DNA of 11,051 nt from JAZGBC01 sp036444495 (GTDB lineage Bacteria > Pseudomonadota > Alphaproteobacteria > Kiloniellales > J153): the NCBI GenBank assembly GCA_036444495.1, contig JAZGBC010000079.1:1-11051 (forward strand). Direction: 5' to 3'. This document shows positions 8,080 to 11,051 of this stretch, in pieces. Below the pieces are notes generated by a model that was not told the DNA's origin, did not search any database, and saw only the letters and a program-made list of their open reading frames with translations. The stretch's first letter is position 1; each line of letters begins with the position of its first letter. A program made the position numbers and the translations under genes.

Positions 8080-8523
8080 TCAGGCGGCACTTTCGAGCGA
8101 AACCACCAGGCGCTTGCCGAGGGCGGCAAACGCGGCGTCGAGTTGCTTGGGGCGGCTGGCGTGGCGCGGATCGAGCAGGCGGTTGACCATCGAGCGCGGC
8201 ACGCGCAGGCGCCGGGCAAGTTCGGCTGGGCGGATTCGACCTCTCTTCAAGGCCAGATAGAGCGCCGCCTTGGCCGCGATTTGGCCGCCCGGGGCCACGG
8301 TCGGGCGGCCGCGAGCCGGGCTGGGTGCCGGTAAGGATTCGCGTTCAAGAATGCGCGCCGCCAGGGCCTCTTCGAGGCAATCGACGGCGTTGACGAGCGC
8401 CTCGGCGCGGGTATCGCCCCAGGTCAATGCTTCGGGCAGATCGGGGAAAGCGACAGTGAAGCCGCGATCCTCGGGCGGGCCGCCGGTCACGGCGCGGAGC
8501 GCGATGGGGTAGAGAAACCGCAT
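8080..8523 (-). CDS. hicB: HicB-type antitoxin with C-terminal HTH
   Basis: HicB neutralises the HicA mRNA interferase by direct binding and represses the hicAB promoter. The product (147 residues) has the HicB partial RNase H-like fold at the N-terminus: YPIALRAV, FTVAFPDLPEALTWGDTRAEAL, then AVDCLEEALAARILERESLPAPSPARGRPTV. A helix-turn-helix DNA-binding segment follows at about residues 99-125 (PAELARRLRVPRSMVNRLLDPRHAS), so this is the XRE/HTH branch, not the ribbon-helix-helix branch. AAGGAG on the minus strand (8534-8539) provides a ribosome binding site ten bases before the ATG. It lies 18 nt downstream of hicA, the usual toxin-first order. It converges with the upstream protease gene with no clear terminator between them. 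Confidence 0.92.
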   Translation of the reverse strand: MRFLYPIALRAVTGGPPEDRGFTVAFPDLPEALTWGDTRAEALVNAVDCLEEALAARILERESLPAPSPARGRPTVAPGGQIAAKAALYLALKRGRIRPAELARRLRVPRSMVNRLLDPRHASRPKQLDAAFAALGKRLVVSLESAA

Positions 8524-8541
8524 GAGAAAGACTCTCCTTGG

Positions 8542-8748
8542 TCAAAAGTCCTCGGGCCGGATACCCAACTGCTTGAGCAAAAGTTTAACGTATCCTGGTT
8601 TCAACTCTCCCGACTTCACGATGATTCGCCTAGTTCCCAGGGTGACGGTAACGTGCGATCCCTTGCCGCGTGATTTATTGACCTCGAGGTCCAGCCCGCA
8701 GTCTCGGGCATAGCGGCGGATGCGGGAGAGAAAGCGGTCGCGTTTCAT
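8542..8748 (-). CDS. hicA: HicA-type mRNA interferase toxin
   Basis: HicA is a small double-stranded-RNA-binding-fold ribonuclease that cleaves mRNA when not bound by HicB. With the ATG at 8748 the product has 68 residues: MKRDRFLSRIRRYARDCGL, then GKGSHVTVTLG with the likely catalytic His32, and SGELKPGYVKLLLKQLGI, a typical HicA C-terminus. The frame is open further upstream to 8856, but that extension has no family resemblance and runs through the AT-rich control region, so the shorter start is chosen. No Shine-Dalgarno sequence precedes this ATG, and a candidate promoter predicts a transcript start almost at the codon, so translation may be leaderless. The start codon overlaps an ATG on the other strand in the palindrome CATG (8746-8749). 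Confidence 0.9.
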   Translation of the reverse strand: MKRDRFLSRIRRYARDCGLDLEVNKSRGKGSHVTVTLGTRRIIVKSGELKPGYVKLLLKQLGIRPEDF

Positions 8749-9931
8749 GTTTGATGTTAGCACTTCTGATAACAATGTCAAGTCAACTCGTATACAGTTT
8801 ATTGAACATTGTCGGAGCCGGCAGCGGTCCGGCGCGCTTATCGTTCTCGCCCTCATGCTCGCCTGGCCGGGCCCCGCGCCGGCCCTGGCCCAGGGCGCTT
8901 GTCAGGCCCCGGCGCCGGTTTGCGCGGCGCGCGGCGCGGTCTTTGGGGTCTCCTCCTTCGATCCCTTGGCCAGCGCGGTGCGCATCGGACCCGATCTGCT
9001 GGTCACCAACCGGCACGTGGTGGCGGACGAGACCCGCGCCGGCGTCATCCTGCCCGACGGCTCCCGGGTTCCGGCACAGGTGTTGTCCACGGGCTATGCG
9101 GGCGACCTGATCCTGCTGCGGGCCGCCGCGCTGGGCGAGGGGCCGGTCCTGGACCCGGGGGAAGCCGCGCCCGAGGGCTTGCTTTACACGGTGGGTATGG
9201 ATGTGGAGCGGCGCGGGGTCCGGGTCTATGCGCCGGGGCGCCTGCTGCTGCCGCCGGCCGCGGGCCATCCCTTCGCCCGTCTGCATCACGCGGCCCACAG
9301 CCAGCCGGGCAACAGCGGCGGTGCGCTGGTGGACGGACGGGGGCGCTTGGTGGGGATCGTGGCCTCGGGCGGCGAGGGCCGCAACGAGGCGATCCCCGTG
9401 GCGCGGATCGCCTCGCTCTTGGCCGCGAGCGGGCCGGGGCAGGCCGAAGAGAGCGCCAGGATCGGCGCGGCCTACCGGGCCTGCTACAAGGCGCTGGACT
9501 GGGCCGAGCGCACCGGCCGGCGGCTGGGCAATGCGCTGGCCGAATCCCTGATGCGCGACTGCGGGGAGAGCGGCAACCGGCAGCTCTTCGATCTGGCGGC
9601 CCAGGCGCTCGGCGAGGCGGGGATGTTGCAATCCTCCCGCGTTGTTTTCGAATGGGCCCTGCTGCAGGACCCACAGGCCATCAACTCACGCATCGGCCTG
9701 GTGGTGACCCTGCAGATCGGCGGGCGTTACGCCGAATCCGTGCCCCATGTGACGTGGTTGCTGGGGGTGTTGCCCGGAGACTTGGAGGTCTTGCGCATGG
9801 GGCTGGTGGCAGGCCGGCGTGGCGGCGCGCCGGAGTTGGCCGAGCGCTCGCTCGCCCTCATCGAGACCCACCATCCCCTGGTCGCACCCAGCGCGCGCAA
9901 GTTCCTGAGGGCGCCGGATCCGGCGCAGTGA
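8747..9931 (+). CDS. Exported trypsin-like serine protease with C-terminal TPR-like region; start uncertain
   Basis: The product (394 residues from the ATG at 8747) has a hydrophobic export segment (SGALIVLALMLAWPGPAPALAQ, about residues 28-49) and then a trypsin-like domain. The triad is His90 (VTNRHVVAD), Asp120 (YAGDLILLR) and Ser190 (QPGNSGGALVD), all intact. The region from about residue 236 to the end is helical and TPR-like, with MLQSSRVVFEWALLQDPQAI, GRYAESVPHVTWLLGVLPGDLEVL and APELAERSLALIETHHP at roughly 34-residue intervals, suggesting protein-protein contacts. There is no PDZ domain, unlike the other protease. The start is doubtful: upstream ATG codons (8720, 8747) lie in or against hicA and its control region, giving an overlong N-terminus, and no ATG/GTG/TTG directly precedes the export segment. 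Substrate unknown; periplasmic location inferred. Confidence 0.82.
   Translation: MFDVSTSDNNVKSTRIQFIEHCRSRQRSGALIVLALMLAWPGPAPALAQGACQAPAPVCAARGAVFGVSSFDPLASAVRIGPDLLVTNRHVVADETRAGVILPDGSRVPAQVLSTGYAGDLILLRAAALGEGPVLDPGEAAPEGLLYTVGMDVERRGVRVYAPGRLLLPPAAGHPFARLHHAAHSQPGNSGGALVDGRGRLVGIVASGGEGRNEAIPVARIASLLAASGPGQAEESARIGAAYRACYKALDWAERTGRRLGNALAESLMRDCGESGNRQLFDLAAQALGEAGMLQSSRVVFEWALLQDPQAINSRIGLVVTLQIGGRYAESVPHVTWLLGVLPGDLEVLRMGLVAGRRGGAPELAERSLALIETHHPLVAPSARKFLRAPDPAQ
8754..8781 (-). promoter_or_regulatory. Candidate hicAB promoter
   Basis: Read on the minus strand, a perfect TTGACA (8781-8776) is followed after 16 bases by TAACAT (8759-8754), four of six matches to TATAAT. The predicted transcript start falls near 8747, right at the hicA ATG. 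The -35 element lies inside the left arm of the dyad at 8772-8812, so a protein bound there would block polymerase. Confidence 0.5.
8772..8812. promoter_or_regulatory. Imperfect inverted repeat, candidate HicB operator
   Basis: ACAATGT (8772-8778) and ACATTGT (8806-8812) are exact reverse complements, and the palindrome GTATAC (8790-8795) sits at the centre of symmetry. Allowing single-base gaps, pairing continues between the arms (CAA and AACT blocks on one side match those of the other). It lies just upstream of hicA and covers the candidate -35 element. HicB proteins with an HTH domain are known to autoregulate, so HicB is the obvious candidate ligand; the binding itself is inferred. Confidence 0.5.
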
Positions 9932-9944
9932 TCCTTCCACGGCC

Positions 9945-9999
9945 GGCGGGCCCAAGAGGGCTGGACAGCCAGGCGAGCTTTGCCTACCTATAGCCCGCC
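9945..9999 (+). other. Possible branched RNA structure between protease gene and tRNA-Phe
   Basis: GGCGGGC (9945-9951) can pair with GCCCGCC (9993-9999). The enclosed 41 bases contain two small hairpins: GGCT/AGCC around GGAC, and AGGCG/TGCCT around AGCTT. It could mark a transcript end or a processing site before the tRNA, but GC-rich sequence yields such pairings easily and there is no T-run. Confidence 0.25.
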
Positions 10000-10025
10000 C
10001 GCGGGAGACCCTGCCGGGAGCCCGT

Positions 10026-10101
10026 GCCCAGGTAGCTCAGTTGGTAGAGCACTGCACTGAAAATGCAGGTGTCGGTGGTTCGATTCCGCCCCTGGGCACC
10101 A
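10026..10101 (+). tRNA. tRNA-Phe (anticodon GAA)
   Basis: A complete 76-nt tRNA folds here. Acceptor GCCCAGG (10026-10032) pairs with CCTGGGC (10091-10097). The D stem is GCTC/GAGC around AGTTGGTA. The anticodon stem CTGCA/TGCAG holds the loop CTGAAAA with anticodon GAA at 10059-10061. The T stem GGTGG/CCGCC encloses TTCGATT. The discriminator base A is followed by an encoded CCA. It decodes UUC/UUU. Its 3' end appears to be the attachment site of the element whose recombinase gene lies directly downstream. Confidence 0.98.
10064..10101 (+). other. Presumed attachment site (3' half of tRNA-Phe)
   Basis: A tyrosine recombinase gene ends 25 bases after the tRNA and points at it, the standard arrangement for elements integrated in the 3' part of a tRNA gene with the tRNA restored by the incoming copy. 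The exact core cannot be set because the matching repeat at the far end of the element is outside the window. The span given is the tRNA from the anticodon stem 3' strand to CCA, as an upper estimate. Confidence 0.4.
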
Positions 10102-10125
10102 CTGTTTTATTTGGCCGTTGATTTA

Positions 10126-11051
10126 TCAAGAATTTTTACCTCTGTTTGTCCCACCGGGCACAACCACCTTCGGAAGTGGGACAGTTTCGCCCGGGACCAG
10201 CATGTGCATGGCCTCGGCTGCCAGCTTCTTTCTGTTTGCTTTGCGGGTATAGAGCGCGGCCTGTTTCGGGCTGTCCCAGCCGAAAATCGCCATGAGTTGA
10301 TGCTCGGTCGCGCCGTTCTCGGCGGCGATGGTCGCGCCGGCCTTGCGCAGGCCGTGCGCCGAGCAATGCGGTAGCCCGGCCTCGTTACACCGCCGCCGGA
10401 ACCAGTTGCCGAAGCCTGCCGGCGTGAAGGGCTTGCCAAAGGCCGTGGTGATGTAGGCCAGGTGCCCGGATGGGGTGGCGTCGAGCACGTGGCGCAGCTC
10501 GGGCAGGATCGGAATGTCCCGGTCCTTCACGTGCCGGGCTTGGCCTTTCGTCTCCCGGAAATAGAGGCTGCCGCCGCGCTCCATCTGGCGTCCGAGGCGG
10601 ACCGCGTCGGAGCGGCGCACGCCGGTATATAGCAGCAGCGCCAGCGCCAGGCGCGCCTTGCTGCCAATGGGATGCCGGGCCTCGAATTGCGCGACCTCCT
10701 CGACGGTCCAGGCGTGCCAGCCATCGGGATTCTTGGGCCGCAGATAGGGGACTTCGCGCGCCGGGTTGCGGGCCGCGTGGCCGGCCTCGACCGCCCATTT
10801 GAACACCTGGCGCAGCGCCTTTACCCGCGCGTTCGCGGCCTCGGGGAATTCCGCTTTCTTGTCCCGCAGCGCGCGGACGTGGCGCGGCTCGAGCAGCGCG
10901 AACGGCTTGTCGCCGTCCTTTTCGCATAGGTCGTCTAGGATCGCCTTGCGGACCCGCCGGGTAACTTTCCCTAGGCCCCGATACTCCGGCGATCCGAAAT
11001 ATTCGCGGACCAACCAGCGCAGGGAGCCTTTCTTGGCAGCCTCCCGTTTGC
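10126..11051 (-). CDS. Tyrosine recombinase/integrase, N-terminus cut off by window
   Basis: This is a phage- or island-type site-specific recombinase. The frame is open to the right edge, so the TTG at 11013 is probably internal and the N-terminal arm-binding part is missing. A core-binding SAM-like helical domain occupies roughly 10720-11010. The catalytic domain follows: Arg in LLLYTGVRRSDAVRL (about 10600-10620), a Lys in FRETKGQ, the HxxR box HGLRKAGAT, a Trp in the sixth position (FGWDSPKQA), and the nucleophile Tyr in ALYTRK (codon 10249-10251). All key residues are present, so the enzyme is likely functional. A basic tail of about 40 residues follows the Tyr. Its end is close to tRNA-Phe, consistent with that gene being its target. 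The element's other genes and far end lie to the right. Confidence 0.92.
   Translation of the reverse strand, partial: KREAAKKGSLRWLVREYFGSPEYRGLGKVTRRVRKAILDDLCEKDGDKPFALLEPRHVRALRDKKAEFPEAANARVKALRQVFKWAVEAGHAARNPAREVPYLRPKNPDGWHAWTVEEVAQFEARHPIGSKARLALALLLYTGVRRSDAVRLGRQMERGGSLYFRETKGQARHVKDRDIPILPELRHVLDATPSGHLAYITTAFGKPFTPAGFGNWFRRRCNEAGLPHCSAHGLRKAGATIAAENGATEHQLMAIFGWDSPKQAALYTRKANRKKLAAEAMHMLVPGETVPLPKVVVPGGTNRGKNS

Noticed and set aside
8749..8856. N-terminal extension of HicA to an upstream start
   Set aside because: The extra 36 residues resemble no HicA and lie across the AT-rich promoter/operator; the 68-residue form has the normal length.
8809..9993. Plus-strand open frame of 394 codons overlapping the second protease in another frame
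   Set aside because: Its translation is Gly/Ala/Arg-rich without domains, while the other frame has a complete protease triad and export segment.
9962..9994. Promoter for tRNA-Phe made of TGGACA (9962-9967) and TATAGC (9989-9994)
   Set aside because: The 21-base spacer is too long for a standard promoter, and no better-spaced -10 element is present.
10150..10165. Second copy of the tRNA end (gggcac) inside the recombinase gene as an attachment repeat
   Set aside because: Only six bases match, too short for an attachment core and expected by chance.

Overview
This GC-rich window looks like the chromosome of an alphaproteobacterium. The evidence is the gene order murA, DUF2948, (hisG) hisD, UPF0262, low-molecular-weight phosphatase, infA, maf, RNase E/G, yacG followed by a tRNA-Phe, plus a short-form HisG and proteins (DUF2948, UPF0262) that are essentially confined to that class. 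I cannot name the genus from sequence alone; a Rhodospirillales-like lineage would fit.

Layout. Positions 1-4589 hold a tight plus-strand run: the 3' part of murA (peptidoglycan precursor synthesis), a DUF2948 gene, hisG and hisD (first and last steps of histidine synthesis, overlapping by 11 nt), a UPF0262 gene, and a phosphatase-fold gene that starts on the base after the UPF0262 stop. A 181-nt gap follows with a small hairpin, a recognisable sigma-70-type promoter and a leader hairpin. A second plus-strand run goes from infA through maf, a short RNase E/G and yacG (4771-7085). These are housekeeping genes for translation initiation, nucleotide clean-up, RNA processing and gyrase control.

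The more variable part is 7097-10101, between yacG and tRNA-Phe(GAA). It carries two exported trypsin-like serine proteases of different architecture: one with a C-terminal PDZ domain, one with a C-terminal TPR-like helical region. Between them, on the opposite strand, sits a hicAB toxin-antitoxin pair with an AT-rich control region containing a long imperfect dyad. That control region replaces the place where the second protease should have its start signals, so the hicAB pair looks like an insertion into a protease pair.

From 10126 to the right edge a tyrosine recombinase gene, cut by the window end, points toward the 3' end of tRNA-Phe. This is the usual left boundary of an integrative element that used the tRNA gene as its attachment site; the rest of the element lies beyond the window.

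No CRISPR array, IS element or rRNA was seen. The strongest leads for something not routinely described are the two-protease pair with its inserted toxin-antitoxin module, the hicAB operator/promoter arrangement, and the coupled UPF0262-phosphatase pair.
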